Of a stretch of DNA of 61,157 nucleotides, positions 50,067-58,764 are shown one piece after another. Numbering within the stretch: position 1 is the stretch's first letter; each line of letters begins with the position of its first letter. The DNA comes from Lysobacter sp. (GTDB lineage: Bacteria > Pseudomonadota > Gammaproteobacteria > Xanthomonadales > Xanthomonadaceae): contig JAHCAU010000021.1 of assembly GCA_019634715.1 (NCBI GenBank), forward strand, positions 1 through 61,157, written 5' to 3'. The position numbers and the translations under genes were made by a program. The notes beneath the pieces were generated by a model, which was not told where the DNA came from, did no database searches, and was given only the letters and a program-made list of their open reading frames with translations.

Positions 50067-51937
50067 CGATCCGCCAGCTTCCCGACACCCTCGTCAACCA
50101 GATCGCCGCAGGCGAAGTCATCGAACGCCCGGCGTCGGTGGTGAAGGAACTGGTCGAGAACGCCATCGATGCCGGCGCCCGGCGGATCGACATCGATCTC
50201 GAAGACGGCGGCGTGCGCCTGATCCGCATCCGCGACGATGGCGGCGGCATCCCGCCCGAGGAACTGCCGCTGGCGATCCAGCGCCATGCCACCAGCAAGA
50301 TCGCCTCGCTCGACGACCTCGAAGCCGTGGCCACGCTGGGCTTCCGCGGTGAAGCGCTGCCTTCGATCGCCTCGGTCAGCCGTTTCAGCATCGCCTCGCG
50401 CCAGGGCGACGATGGCCGGGGCACCGTGCTGCAGGTCGAAGGCGGCCGCATCGGCGACGTCGCGCCGAAGCAGCTGCCGGCGGGCACCACGGTCGAAGTG
50501 CGCGATCTCTTCTTCAACGTGCCGGCGCGGCGCAAGTTCCTGCGCGCCGAGCGCACCGAGCTCGGGCATATCGAGGAATGGCTGCGCCAGCTCGCGCTCG
50601 CGCGGCCGGATGTGGAGCTGCGCGTCAGCCACAACGGCAAACCGTTGCGGCGCTACAAGGGCGGCGATTCGGGCGCCCTTTTCTCCGGCGACCGCCTCGG
50701 CGAAACCCTGGGAGAGGAGTTCCTCGCGAACGCACTGCAGGTCGACCACGAAACCCCGGTCTCCACGGACAGCGGCAGCACGATGCGCCTGCGCGGCTGG
50801 ATCGCGCGGCCGGCGTATTCGCGGGCCAGCGCCGACCAGCAATACCTCTACGTCAACGGCCGCGCGGTGCGCGACCGCAGCGTCGCCCATGCGGTGAAGC
50901 AGGCGTACGCCGACGTGCTGTTCCACGGGCGCCAGCCGGCGTACGTGCTGTTCCTCGATGTCGATCCGCGTCGCGTCGACGTCAACGTGCATCCGGCCAA
51001 GCATGAGGTGCGCTTCCGCGATTCGCGCGCGATCCACGAGTTCGTGTACAGGACGCTGCACGCGGCGCTCGCGGAAACGCGTGCGGGTGCGACCGCGGGC
51101 ATCGATCCCGGCACCGGCGAGCTCGTGTCTTCCATGCCCTCATCGATGGCGCCCACAGGGATGCCGCCTTCCGCGACGTACAGCGGGCCGTCCGGCGCGC
51201 GCCCGGATGCATCGGCCTGGAACCGACCGATGCCGCAGACCGGACTGGGCTTGCGCGTCGAGGAGGCGAGGGCGGCCTACGGCGCACTGTACGGTGCGTC
51301 GACCGCGCCGCAGGCGGCCGTGCGCCCGCTGCCCGACGCCAGCGACGGCGAGGTGCCGCCACTGGGCTACGCGATCGCCCAACTGCACGGCATCTACATC
51401 CTCAGCGAGACCGTCGACGGCCTGATCGTGGTCGACATGCATGCCGCGCACGAGCGCATCGGCTATGAAAAGCTGAAGTCGGCGCACGACAGCATCGGCC
51501 TGCGCATGCAGCCGCTGCTGGTGCCGCAGGCCATCGCGGTGTCCGAGCGCGAGGCCGAGACCGCCGAGCGCGAAGCCGACACCCTGGCGGCGCTGGGCTT
51601 CGAGGTCACGCGCAGCGGCCCGCAGGCGCTGGCGCTGCGCGGCGTGCCGGCGCTGCTGGCCGACGGCGAGGTCGAGGCCCTGTTCCGCGACGTGATCGCC
51701 GACCTGGTCGAGCACGTCGCGTCGCGACGGGTCGCCGGTGCGCGCGACGAACTGCTCGCGACCATGGCCTGCCACGGCGCGGTGCGCGCCAATCGCCGGC
51801 TCAGCCTTCCGGAGATGAATGCGCTGCTGCGCGAGATGGAGGCGACGGAACGGTCCGGGCAATGCAATCATGGCCGTCCGACGTGGGCGAAGTTCACCCT
51901 CGGCGAAATCGACCGCTGGTTCCTGAGAGGACGCTGA
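50063..51937 (+). CDS. mutL: DNA mismatch repair protein MutL (endonuclease type)
   Basis: A 624-residue protein. The GHKL ATPase is intact: NQIAAGEVIERPASVVKELV, IRDDGGGI and ATLGFRGEALPSIASVS; NVHPAKHEVRFRD ends it. A linker (about 335-430) leads to the C-terminal dimerisation domain, which carries the endonuclease motif VVDMHAAHERIGYE (D-x-HA-x2-E-x4-E), ACHGAVRAN and QCNHGRPTW. This predicts a MutL that nicks DNA itself, as in species lacking MutH. Start is GTG at 50063 by alignment to the family start (MTIRQLPDTLVNQI); no strong Shine-Dalgarno. Only one base separates its stop from the next gene. Confidence 0.95.
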   Translation: MTIRQLPDTLVNQIAAGEVIERPASVVKELVENAIDAGARRIDIDLEDGGVRLIRIRDDGGGIPPEELPLAIQRHATSKIASLDDLEAVATLGFRGEALPSIASVSRFSIASRQGDDGRGTVLQVEGGRIGDVAPKQLPAGTTVEVRDLFFNVPARRKFLRAERTELGHIEEWLRQLALARPDVELRVSHNGKPLRRYKGGDSGALFSGDRLGETLGEEFLANALQVDHETPVSTDSGSTMRLRGWIARPAYSRASADQQYLYVNGRAVRDRSVAHAVKQAYADVLFHGRQPAYVLFLDVDPRRVDVNVHPAKHEVRFRDSRAIHEFVYRTLHAALAETRAGATAGIDPGTGELVSSMPSSMAPTGMPPSATYSGPSGARPDASAWNRPMPQTGLGLRVEEARAAYGALYGASTAPQAAVRPLPDASDGEVPPLGYAIAQLHGIYILSETVDGLIVVDMHAAHERIGYEKLKSAHDSIGLRMQPLLVPQAIAVSEREAETAEREADTLAALGFEVTRSGPQALALRGVPALLADGEVEALFRDVIADLVEHVASRRVAGARDELLATMACHGAVRANRRLSLPEMNALLREMEATERSGQCNHGRPTWAKFTLGEIDRWFLRGR

Positions 51938-51938
51938 C

Positions 51939-52904
51939 ATGCACGTGCTGCGAGATCGCACCCTCCGCAATACCCTGCGCCTGGCCTGCATCGGGTTCGC
52001 GCTTGCGCTGCTGTCCGCCTGCGGCGGGGAAGAGAAGGCGGCGATCACGGCGCCGATGAGCGAGGAGCAGGCGCGCTACCTGTCCGAGGAAAACCTCTGG
52101 CGCGTGCAGCGCGAGGAGCGCCTGGTGGCGCCCGACGGCTGGACCACCCTGATCGGCCTGCATTTCCTGACCCTGCAGTCGCATTACGTCGGCAGCGGTC
52201 CGCGCAGCGGCATCCGCATCGCGATGGGTCCGGAATCGCTGGGCATGGTGCAGCGCAACGGCAAGGCGGTGTCCTTCGTGCCCGAACCCGGCGTGCCGCT
52301 CACGGTCGATGGCGAGCCCCTGAAGGGCCGCGTCGCGCTCAACGACGACAGCGCAGGGCCGCCGACCGTGATCGGCTTCGACGAAGGCAAGGGCCGCATG
52401 ACCCTGATCACGCGCGGTGGCCGGCAGGCGCTGCGCCTGCGTCACGAGGATGCGCCGACGCGCAGGAACTTCATTCCGATCGAATACTGGACACCCGATC
52501 CGGCCTGGCGCGTGCAGGCGCGCTACGTGGCGCACCCGCCGGGCAAGACCCTGGAGATCGGCACGATCATCGGCACCACCGAACCTACGCCGAATCCGGG
52601 CGCCTTCGAATTCCAACGCGATGGCCAGACCTATCGGATCGAGGCGCTGGACCACGGCGAAGAGACGCTGCAGCTGATCATCGCCGACCGCACCAGCGGC
52701 CACGAAAGCTACGGCGCCGGCCGCTATCTCGATGTCGCGCGTCCCGGTGCGGACGGCAAGGCGGTGATCGACTTCAACCGCGCCTACAATCCGCCCTGCG
52801 CCTTCACCCAGTTCGCGACCTGTCCGCTGCCGCCGAACGAGAATCGTCTGAACCTGGCGATCACCGCGGGCGAAAAGCGCTATCCGCCGAAGAAGAAAGC
52901 CTGA
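51939..52904 (+). CDS. DUF1684 lipoprotein
   Basis: A 321-residue protein with a lipoprotein signal (LACIGFALALLSACGG, Cys about 28). DUF1684 marks: PDGWTTLIGLHFL, the middle FIPIEYWTPDPAWRVQARY, and the near-invariant ending FNRAYNPPCAFTQFATCPL, then PPNENRLNLAITAGEK. The family function is unknown; members are envelope-anchored. AGAGGA lies before the ATG. It follows mutL directly and is probably cotranscribed. Confidence 0.93.
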   Translation: MHVLRDRTLRNTLRLACIGFALALLSACGGEEKAAITAPMSEEQARYLSEENLWRVQREERLVAPDGWTTLIGLHFLTLQSHYVGSGPRSGIRIAMGPESLGMVQRNGKAVSFVPEPGVPLTVDGEPLKGRVALNDDSAGPPTVIGFDEGKGRMTLITRGGRQALRLRHEDAPTRRNFIPIEYWTPDPAWRVQARYVAHPPGKTLEIGTIIGTTEPTPNPGAFEFQRDGQTYRIEALDHGEETLQLIIADRTSGHESYGAGRYLDVARPGADGKAVIDFNRAYNPPCAFTQFATCPLPPNENRLNLAITAGEKRYPPKKKA

Positions 52905-52941
52905 CCGTCCCTCGGACCTCCACCGGATTCGATCTGCCTCC

Positions 52942-54000
52942 ATGCGTTCCAGAACCCTCCTGATCGGCCTGCTCGTCGCCGCCATCGCCACCGTCTCGGC
53001 GGTCGCCGCCACCCAGTCCGGCCCGCGCAAGGCCGTGTCTGCCCCGAAGGCACCGCCCGTGCCGCTGCTGTGGAAGGTGTCGGATGGCGACAACGAGCTC
53101 TACCTGCTCGGTTCGTTCCATCTGCTCAAGCCCGAGGACTACCCGCTGTCGCACGATGTCGACCTGGCCTTCGACGATGCGGAGTCGCTGGTGTTCGAGC
53201 TGTCGCCCGCGGAAATGAACTCGCCGGCGCTGGCGCAGGCCATGGCCCAGGCTGCGTTGCGCACCGACGGCAAGCCGCTGAGCCACGAATTGCCCGAGCC
53301 GATGCGCCTGCAGTTGCAGGACTGGATGAAGGCCAATACCGGCACGCTGGATGCCATGGGCCTGCACGGCGACATGTTGCTGGCGTTCGATGCCTGGTTC
53401 GTCGGCCTGACGATCTCGATCATCGAGATGCGCAAGCAGGGACTGGATCCCGAGCTGGGCCTCGACAGGCATTTCATGACGCGCGCGGAGAAGGCCGGAA
53501 AGACCGCGACTGGGCTGGAGAAAGGGCGCGAGCAGATCGCGATCTTCGATGGCATGAGCAAGGTCGAGCAGTTGCAGTTCCTCGAGGAAGCGCTGAGCGA
53601 AGCCCACAAGGCCGGCACCGAGATCGAAAGCCTGCATCGCGCATGGCGACGGGGCGATGCCGCGCAGTTGTGGCAGCGCCTGGCCGTGGAGATGCGCGAG
53701 AAGCATCCGAAGCTGTACCAGCGCGTCAATGTCGCGCGCAACGACGCGTGGGTGCCGAAACTGCAGGCGATGCTCGACAGCCCGGGCACCGACGACACCC
53801 TGGTCGTGGTCGGCACGTTGCACCTGCTCGGCGAGGATGGCGTGGTGGAAAAGCTGCGCGCGAAGGGCTATCGCGTCGAGCGCATGTGCACCGGCTGCCC
53901 GCCGGAGGCGCCGATCGAATCCACCGCGAAACCCGCAGGCGCGAAGTCTGCAGGTTCGAAGCCTGCGGATTCGAAACCGGCTTCCAGCCGCCAGCCTTGA
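52942..54000 (+). CDS. TraB/GumN family protein
   Basis: A 352-residue exported protein (signal TLLIGLLVAAIATVSAVAA). TraB/GumN marks: LLWKVSDGDNELYLLGSFH with the conserved GxxH, VFELSPAEM, and the C-terminal LVVVGTLHLLGEDGVVEKL with RAKGYRVERM. Family members are proposed metal-dependent proteins; the reaction is not established. The C-terminal tail is a short Lys-Pro/Ser-Ala repeat (KPAGAKSAGSKPADSK). The stop overlaps the TTG start of the next gene. Confidence 0.9.
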   Translation: MRSRTLLIGLLVAAIATVSAVAATQSGPRKAVSAPKAPPVPLLWKVSDGDNELYLLGSFHLLKPEDYPLSHDVDLAFDDAESLVFELSPAEMNSPALAQAMAQAALRTDGKPLSHELPEPMRLQLQDWMKANTGTLDAMGLHGDMLLAFDAWFVGLTISIIEMRKQGLDPELGLDRHFMTRAEKAGKTATGLEKGREQIAIFDGMSKVEQLQFLEEALSEAHKAGTEIESLHRAWRRGDAAQLWQRLAVEMREKHPKLYQRVNVARNDAWVPKLQAMLDSPGTDDTLVVVGTLHLLGEDGVVEKLRAKGYRVERMCTGCPPEAPIESTAKPAGAKSAGSKPADSKPASSRQP

Positions 54001-54443
54001 GCCTGCACGCAGCCACTGTCCAGCCCGCGCTCGCGCTGGGTGGCGCGCTGAACGCCGTCGCCGCCCTGGCGCATGTCGGCTGCATCGTGTTCGGTGCGTC
54101 GTGGTATCGCTTCTTCGGTGCCGGCGAGCGCATGGCGCGGATGGCCGATGCGGGCCATCCGATGCACGTCATCGTCACCGCCGCGATCGCCGGCGTCCTC
54201 GCGCTCTGGGCGGCCTACGCATTCTCCGCCGCGGGCCTGCTGCCGCGCATGCCCTGGCCAAAGCTCGTGCTGTCGGGCATCGCGGGCATCTACCTGCTGC
54301 GCGGCCTGGCCGGCATCGGCGTGGCGCTGTTCGTCGCGAAGACCGAGCAGGGCACGCCGTTCTGGTGGTGGAGTTCGACGATCTGCCTCGGACTCGGCCT
54401 GCTGCATGCGTGGGGCCTGTCGAGGGCGTGGGAGCGTCTCTGA
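53997..54443 (+). CDS. Small four-span membrane protein
   Basis: A 148-residue protein with four hydrophobic segments (ALALGGALNAVAALAHVGCI, HVIVTAAIAGVLALWAAYAF, LVLSGIAGIYLLRGLAGIGVAL, TICLGLGLLHAWGL). The segment WYRFFGAGERMARMADAGHP is well conserved among small membrane proteins of Lysobacterales. The only sensible start is TTG at 53997, overlapping the TGA of the TraB/GumN gene (TTGA); downstream ATGs are out of frame or cut into the first span. Function unknown. Confidence 0.82.
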   Translation: MSLHAATVQPALALGGALNAVAALAHVGCIVFGASWYRFFGAGERMARMADAGHPMHVIVTAAIAGVLALWAAYAFSAAGLLPRMPWPKLVLSGIAGIYLLRGLAGIGVALFVAKTEQGTPFWWWSSTICLGLGLLHAWGLSRAWERL

Positions 54444-54463
54444 GCGCATCCCCGGGCAGTACC

Positions 54464-55180
54464 TCAGCCTTGTGCATCCTCGCGCCCGGCCAGGGTGTCG
54501 ACGAGCGCGATCTTCTGCCAGATGTTCGCCGACAGCCCGGTGGTCAGTCCCTGGATGTCGTTGACGGCGCTGAGCACCTGCGGGTCGTCGATGTCCTGCA
54601 CGTACAGCGCGGCGACCTTGCTGATCAGCGCCAGCATCTCGGTGCAGTAGTCGAGGTAGCGGCCGAGTTCGAAGCGGTCCAGCGTGCGCTTCGGCGACGA
54701 CGTGGTGCCGCGCCCCGGCGACAGCAGCTGCTCGGGATCCTTGGTCAGCTGGTGCATGTCGATCACGTGGGCGAGGCTGCGCAACTGGTGCAGCGCATGC
54801 AGCGCCTTGTTGCGCTTGAGCCGGTTCTCCACCGAGACGAGGAAGAACACCGCCACGCCGAGGAAGATCACGTCGTTGATGGCCGATTCGACGATCTGCA
54901 GCAGCGGGAACAGTTCGATACGCGACTCGGGCGCCGGTGCGGTCAGGGCGATGCCGACCACCACCGACAGCATGCTCGCGATCACCACGCCTGTGGTGAT
55001 GCGGATCGGCCAGTGCGGTCTGCGCGCATCGGCGATGTGCCGCGAACTCTCGCGCGCCACGTCGACCAGCTCGGCGGCGACCTTCGACAAGCCCGATTCG
55101 GGAAAGCGCTCGTGGATGCGCGCGGCCAGGCGCTCGCCGGTGGCGATGATCGCCGCCTCGTCGAGCGCGCGATAGGTCAT
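54464..55180 (-). CDS. Membrane protein of unknown function linked to rnfB
   Basis: A 238-residue protein, no family recognised. Two hydrophobic segments (ITTGVVIASMLSVVVGIALTA at about 62-82, and INDVIFLGVAVFFLVS at about 103-118), then an alpha-helical region of about 120 residues with RLKRNKALHALHQLRSLAHV. ATG at 55180 overlaps the rnfB stop (TCAT at 55177-55180), so it is translated with rnfB; its stop faces the small membrane protein gene at 54443. Confidence 0.8.
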   Translation of the reverse strand: MTYRALDEAAIIATGERLAARIHERFPESGLSKVAAELVDVARESSRHIADARRPHWPIRITTGVVIASMLSVVVGIALTAPAPESRIELFPLLQIVESAINDVIFLGVAVFFLVSVENRLKRNKALHALHQLRSLAHVIDMHQLTKDPEQLLSPGRGTTSSPKRTLDRFELGRYLDYCTEMLALISKVAALYVQDIDDPQVLSAVNDIQGLTTGLSANIWQKIALVDTLAGREDAQG

Positions 55181-55614
55181 GCCCCGGGCACTTCCGCGCG
55201 GGATTCCACAGGGACCAGCACGATGCAGTCGACCGGGCAGGCCGGCACGCACAGCTCGCAGCCGGTGCACAGCGGTTCGATCACCACGTGCATGTGCTTG
55301 GCGGCACCGATGATGGCGTCGACCGGGCAGGCCTGGATGCACTTGGTGCAGCCGATGCAGTCGGCTTCCACGATCACCGCGACTGGCGCAGGCGCCTTGT
55401 GTTCGCCGCGGCTGCGGTCGTAGGGACGCGCCGGCACGTCCAGCAAGCGCGCCAGCGCACGCGCGCCGGCATCGCCGCCCGGCGGGCAGTGGTCGACTCT
55501 GGCCTCGCCCTGCGCCATCGCCTCCGCGTACGGCCGGCAGCCCGCATAGCCGCACTGCCCGCACTGGGTCTGCGGGAGCAGGCGATCGAGGCGTTCGACG
55601 AGGTCAGGGGTCAC
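55177..55614 (-). CDS. rnfB: RnfB-like iron-sulfur protein
   Basis: A 145-residue protein with the Rnf-type cluster site TQCGQCGYAGCRPYAEAM followed by DHCPPGG, then two 4Fe-4S ferredoxin motifs CIGCTKCIQACPVDAI and CTGCELCVPACPVDC. The usual N-terminal membrane helix of RnfB is absent. Start is GTG at 55614 with no clear Shine-Dalgarno. No other rnf genes are present, as in Xanthomonas, so it probably serves as a stand-alone electron carrier; its partner is unknown. Confidence 0.9.
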   Translation of the reverse strand: MTPDLVERLDRLLPQTQCGQCGYAGCRPYAEAMAQGEARVDHCPPGGDAGARALARLLDVPARPYDRSRGEHKAPAPVAVIVEADCIGCTKCIQACPVDAIIGAAKHMHVVIEPLCTGCELCVPACPVDCIVLVPVESRAEVPGA

Positions 55615-55693
55615 GGACGTAGGCGGGGATGCGAAACGGAGCCGGAGGCTTGAAGGCCCTCTCCTTGAAGGGGAGGGAGAAGCGCATGGCCGA

Positions 55694-55975
55694 TCAGGGC
55701 TTGGCAGGCACGGCGCAGTACGCCGCGAAGGCGTCGGCGTCGTTGGCGAACTGCTTCTCCTCGGCCAGCTCCCACGGGCGGACGCAGCGGTTCTCGCGCG
55801 CGCACCAGCTGTAGCCGGCGGCGGGCAGGCAGCCGTGCGCATCGCGGTCGCCGCCGATGGGGCGCGGCTCCGCGTCAGTCCGCACCGGCGTATTGCGGAC
55901 TTCGGGCGGCACGCTGTAGCAGGCGGCCAGCGAAGCGGTCAGGCAGAGCAGGGACAGCAGACGCAGCGTGGACAT
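55694..55975 (-). CDS. Small lipoprotein
   Basis: A 93-residue protein with a clear lipobox (LCLTASLAACYS, Cys about 19). The conserved-looking C-terminal half GCLPAAGYSWCARENRCVRP with WEL resembles a small Cys-containing motif in many short bacterial lipoproteins of unknown role. GGAGA lies before the ATG. Between it and metG there are 45 bases. Confidence 0.85.
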   Translation of the reverse strand: MSTLRLLSLLCLTASLAACYSVPPEVRNTPVRTDAEPRPIGGDRDAHGCLPAAGYSWCARENRCVRPWELAEEKQFANDADAFAAYCAVPAKP

Positions 55976-56020
55976 CGCGAATCTCCCGTGGTGGTGTCTG
56001 GGTCGAGCGGATGCGGTGCC

Positions 56021-58177
56021 TCAGCGCACCGGCATGCCCGGTTGCGCACCGTCGTCGGCATCGAGCAGCGCGAGCGCGCCGCCGTCGAAGCCGGCGGAGA
56101 GGATCATCCCCTCGCTGAGGCCGAAGCGCATCTTGCGCGGCGCGAGGTTGGCGATGAACACCACGCTGCGGCCGACCAGTTTCTCCGGCTCGGCGTAGCT
56201 GGCGCGGATGCCCGAGAAGATCTGGCGTTCGCCGAGGTCGCCGGCGTCGAGCTTGAAGCGCAGCAGCTTGTCCGAGCCTTCGACGAAGCCGCATTCGAGC
56301 ACCTTGCCGATGCGCAGGTCGAGCTTCGCGAAATCCTCGATGCCGATGTAGTCGCTCTTCGGCGCTTCGGCGCTTTGCGCTTCGTTCTTTTGCGTTTCGC
56401 TCTTTTTCGTTTCGCTTTTTGTAGGAGCGGCTTCAGCCGCGAGCTTTTTCGAGGAAGCCACCGAAGAGCTCGGGGCTGAAGCCCCTCCTACAAGGGCGGG
56501 AGCAGACTGCAGGGAATCCTTGGAAGCTTCGGTCATGGCGTCGATCTGTTTGGGGTCGATTCGGGTGAAGAGGGGGGTGTAGGGCTGGATGGCGTGGTCG
56601 AGCAAGGGCGCATCGAGAGCCGACCACTGCGATGCGGGCGCGGCGAGAAACTCTTCGGCCTGCGCGACGATGGTCGGCAGCACGGGCTTGAGGTAGGTCG
56701 CGATCAGGCGGAACAGATTGAGTGCAGTGGTGCAGACGGCATGCAGCCGTTCGCTGTTCCCTGTCTGGTCGAGCTGCTTCGCGATCTGCCACGGTGCGCT
56801 ATCGGCGACATAGGCATTGGCCTCGTCGCAGGCTTCCATGATGCTGCGCAGCGCGGCGGCGGCGTTGTTCGCGGCATAGGCTGCGATGATGGCCTCCCGG
56901 CGAGCCAGCGTCGCTGCGTACAGGTCCGCACCGCGACCGGCCTCAAGCGACGCGCCGAGGTGTCCGTCGAACTGCTTCGAGACGAAGCCCGCGCAGCGGC
57001 TGGCGATATTGACGAACTTGCCGACCAGATCGCTGTTCACGCGGGCGACGAAGTCGGCGAGGTTCAGATCGATGTCCTCGACCTGCCCGTTGGTCTTGGT
57101 GGCGAAGTAGTAGCGGAGCGCTTCCGGCGGCAGCCCGACATCGGCGTAGGTCTTCGCCATGATGAACGTGCCGCGCGATTTCGCCATCTTTGCGCCATCC
57201 ACCATCAGGTAGCCATTGACGTGCAGGCGCGTCGGCGTACGGAAGCCGGCGCCCTTCAGCACCGACGGCCAGAACAACCCGTGGAAGTTCACGATGTCCT
57301 TGCCGATGAAGTGGTGCATCTCGGCGTCGCTGCCGGCGTTCGTGAACGCGTCGAAGTCATGGCCTTTCTTCTCGCACAACGCCTTGAAGCTGCTGAGGTA
57401 GCCGATCGGCGCGTCGAGCCAGACGTAGAAGTACTTGCCGGGCTGGCCGGGGATCTCGAAACCGAAATAGGGCGCGTCGCGGGAGATGTCCCAGGGGCGC
57501 AGGCCGCCGTCGGCATCCAGCCATTCCTGCAGCTTGGCCTTGACGCCCGAGACCGCGACGTCGCCGGCCAGCCATTCGCGCAGGAATCCGTCGAACTGGC
57601 CCAGTTCGAAGAAGAAGTGCTCGGATTCGCGCAGTTCCGGCGTTTCGCCGCTGAGCACCGAGCGCGGCTCCTTCAGTTCGGTCGGCGCGTAGGTGGCGCC
57701 GCAGACCTCGCAGTTGTCGCCGTACTGGTCGGCGCTGCCGCAGTTCGGGCAGATGCCCTTGATGTAGCGGTCCGGCAGGAACATGCCCTTGGCCGGGTCG
57801 TAGAACTGCTGAACGGTGCGCCGGCCGATGTGGCCGTTGGCATCGAGTTTCGCGTAGATGGCTTCGGTCAGTGCGCGGTTGCCGGCGGAGTTCGTCGAGT
57901 CGTAGTGGTCGAATTCGACGCCGAAGGCAGCGAAGTCCCGCTCGTGCGCGGCCTGCACGTCGGCGATGAAGGCTTCGGGCGTGACCCCGGCCTTCTCGGC
58001 CGCCAGCATGATCGGCGTGCCGTGGGTGTCGTCCGCGCAGACGAAGTGCACCGTATCCCCGGACATTCGCCGCGCGCGCACCCAGATGTCGGCCTGGATG
58101 TAGCCCACCAGGTGGCCGAGGTGGATCTGGCCGTTGGCGTAGGGCAGGGCGTTGGTGACGAGGACGGAACGGGACAT
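56021..58177 (-). CDS. metG: Methionyl-tRNA synthetase
   Basis: A 718-residue enzyme charging tRNA-Met. Catalytic HLGH (PYANGQIHLGHLVGYIQADI), zinc knuckle CPNCGSADQYGDNCEVCG, KMAKSRGTF as the KMSKS loop, and a C-terminal EMAPII-type tRNA-binding domain (about 610-718, DYIGIEDFAKLDLRIGKVLE). The linker between the anticodon domain and this OB-fold is unusual: part of it is encoded by a dispersed palindromic repeat (56421-56492) and the rest by short repeats giving KSETKKSETQKNEAQ. The frame stays open across both. Confidence 0.95.
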   Translation of the reverse strand: MSRSVLVTNALPYANGQIHLGHLVGYIQADIWVRARRMSGDTVHFVCADDTHGTPIMLAAEKAGVTPEAFIADVQAAHERDFAAFGVEFDHYDSTNSAGNRALTEAIYAKLDANGHIGRRTVQQFYDPAKGMFLPDRYIKGICPNCGSADQYGDNCEVCGATYAPTELKEPRSVLSGETPELRESEHFFFELGQFDGFLREWLAGDVAVSGVKAKLQEWLDADGGLRPWDISRDAPYFGFEIPGQPGKYFYVWLDAPIGYLSSFKALCEKKGHDFDAFTNAGSDAEMHHFIGKDIVNFHGLFWPSVLKGAGFRTPTRLHVNGYLMVDGAKMAKSRGTFIMAKTYADVGLPPEALRYYFATKTNGQVEDIDLNLADFVARVNSDLVGKFVNIASRCAGFVSKQFDGHLGASLEAGRGADLYAATLARREAIIAAYAANNAAAALRSIMEACDEANAYVADSAPWQIAKQLDQTGNSERLHAVCTTALNLFRLIATYLKPVLPTIVAQAEEFLAAPASQWSALDAPLLDHAIQPYTPLFTRIDPKQIDAMTEASKDSLQSAPALVGGASAPSSSVASSKKLAAEAAPTKSETKKSETQKNEAQSAEAPKSDYIGIEDFAKLDLRIGKVLECGFVEGSDKLLRFKLDAGDLGERQIFSGIRASYAEPEKLVGRSVVFIANLAPRKMRFGLSEGMILSAGFDGGALALLDADDGAQPGMPVR
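56421..56492. repeat. Palindromic repeat inside metG
   Basis: GTAGGAGCGGCTTCAGCCGC plus GAGCT (56421-56445) pairs with 56468-56492 at 23 of 25 positions. The core is the 'taggagcggcttcagccgcga' element widespread between genes in Lysobacterales and Pseudomonas. Here it is read in frame as part of the metG linker (LVGGASAPSSSVASSKKLAA). Confidence 0.85.
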
Positions 58178-58210
58178 GGGCGCGGATGGCTCCGGACAGG
58201 GCGGCCGGCG

Positions 58211-58219
58211 ATTATCGCA
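58211..58219 (-). promoter_or_regulatory. Extended -10 promoter of metG
   Basis: TGC-GATAAT on the reverse strand (58219-58211), 33 bases before the ATG at 58177. The -35 position (GCCGGG) is poor, as is common with extended -10 promoters. Confidence 0.5.
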
Positions 58220-58254
58220 TGGGCGTCGCGGCCCCCGGCCGAGGGCTCACGGCC

Positions 58255-58695
58255 TCATTCGCGCACCCAGACCTGGGTCCGGCCGAGCAGCGCCATGCCG
58301 ATGAAGCCGCGCACCTCCAGCCTGCTGCCTGCGGCGATCGGCGTCATCCTCACCGAATACTCCTTGCCGTTCTCGGGATCGAGGATGCGCCCACCGCCCC
58401 AGGCCTTGCCCTGCGGCCTGAGTTCCCAGGCGATGGTCATCCCGACGATGGGCTGGTTGCGGCGCCTGCCTTCGCAGGCCGTGCACAGCGGGTTCGGACC
58501 GTCCTTCGTGTCGAGCACCTGCACGATCCGCGCCGACAGCGTGCCGTTACCGACCTCCTGGATGTCGATTACCGCCTTGGGCTTGCCGGTGGCGTCGTCG
58601 ATGCTGCGCCAGCGACCGATCGGCGTGGGCAGCTGCGCCCAGGCGGTGATCGGCAGCAGGCAGGAGAGCAGCAGGGCAGCGAGTGCGAGGCGCAT
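58255..58695 (-). CDS. DUF2147 exported protein (second copy)
   Basis: A 146-residue protein with a signal peptide (RLALAALLLSCLLPITAWA). DUF2147 marks: PIGRWRSIDDATGKPKAVI at the start of the mature protein, CTACEGRRRNQPIVGMTI, GGRILDPENGKEYSVRM and the ending LLGRTQVWVR. A periplasmic beta-rich protein; the family function is unknown. Ribosome-binding GGAGA before the ATG. It follows its paralogue across a terminator hairpin. Confidence 0.92.
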   Translation of the reverse strand: MRLALAALLLSCLLPITAWAQLPTPIGRWRSIDDATGKPKAVIDIQEVGNGTLSARIVQVLDTKDGPNPLCTACEGRRRNQPIVGMTIAWELRPQGKAWGGGRILDPENGKEYSVRMTPIAAGSRLEVRGFIGMALLGRTQVWVRE

Positions 58696-58720
58696 GGCGA
58701 TCTCCGGAGCATGGAAACGA

Positions 58721-58744
58721 AGACGGCCCGATGTCGGGCCGTCT
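58721..58744 (-). terminator. Hairpin between the two DUF2147 genes
   Basis: AGACGGCCCGA (58721-58731) pairs with TCGGGCCGTCT (58734-58744); at least 10 bp with loop ATGT. Reading left it is followed by TCGTTT. It follows the stop at 58765 by 20 bases, so it may end or attenuate transcription before the next gene. Confidence 0.65.
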
Positions 58745-58764
58745 GTCGAAAGGAACGGGGAGTG

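Noticed and set aside
56021..58177. metG as a broken gene because of the inserted repeat
   Set aside because: The frame is open throughout and all catalytic and tRNA-binding motifs are intact, so it is a functional enzyme with an unusual linker.
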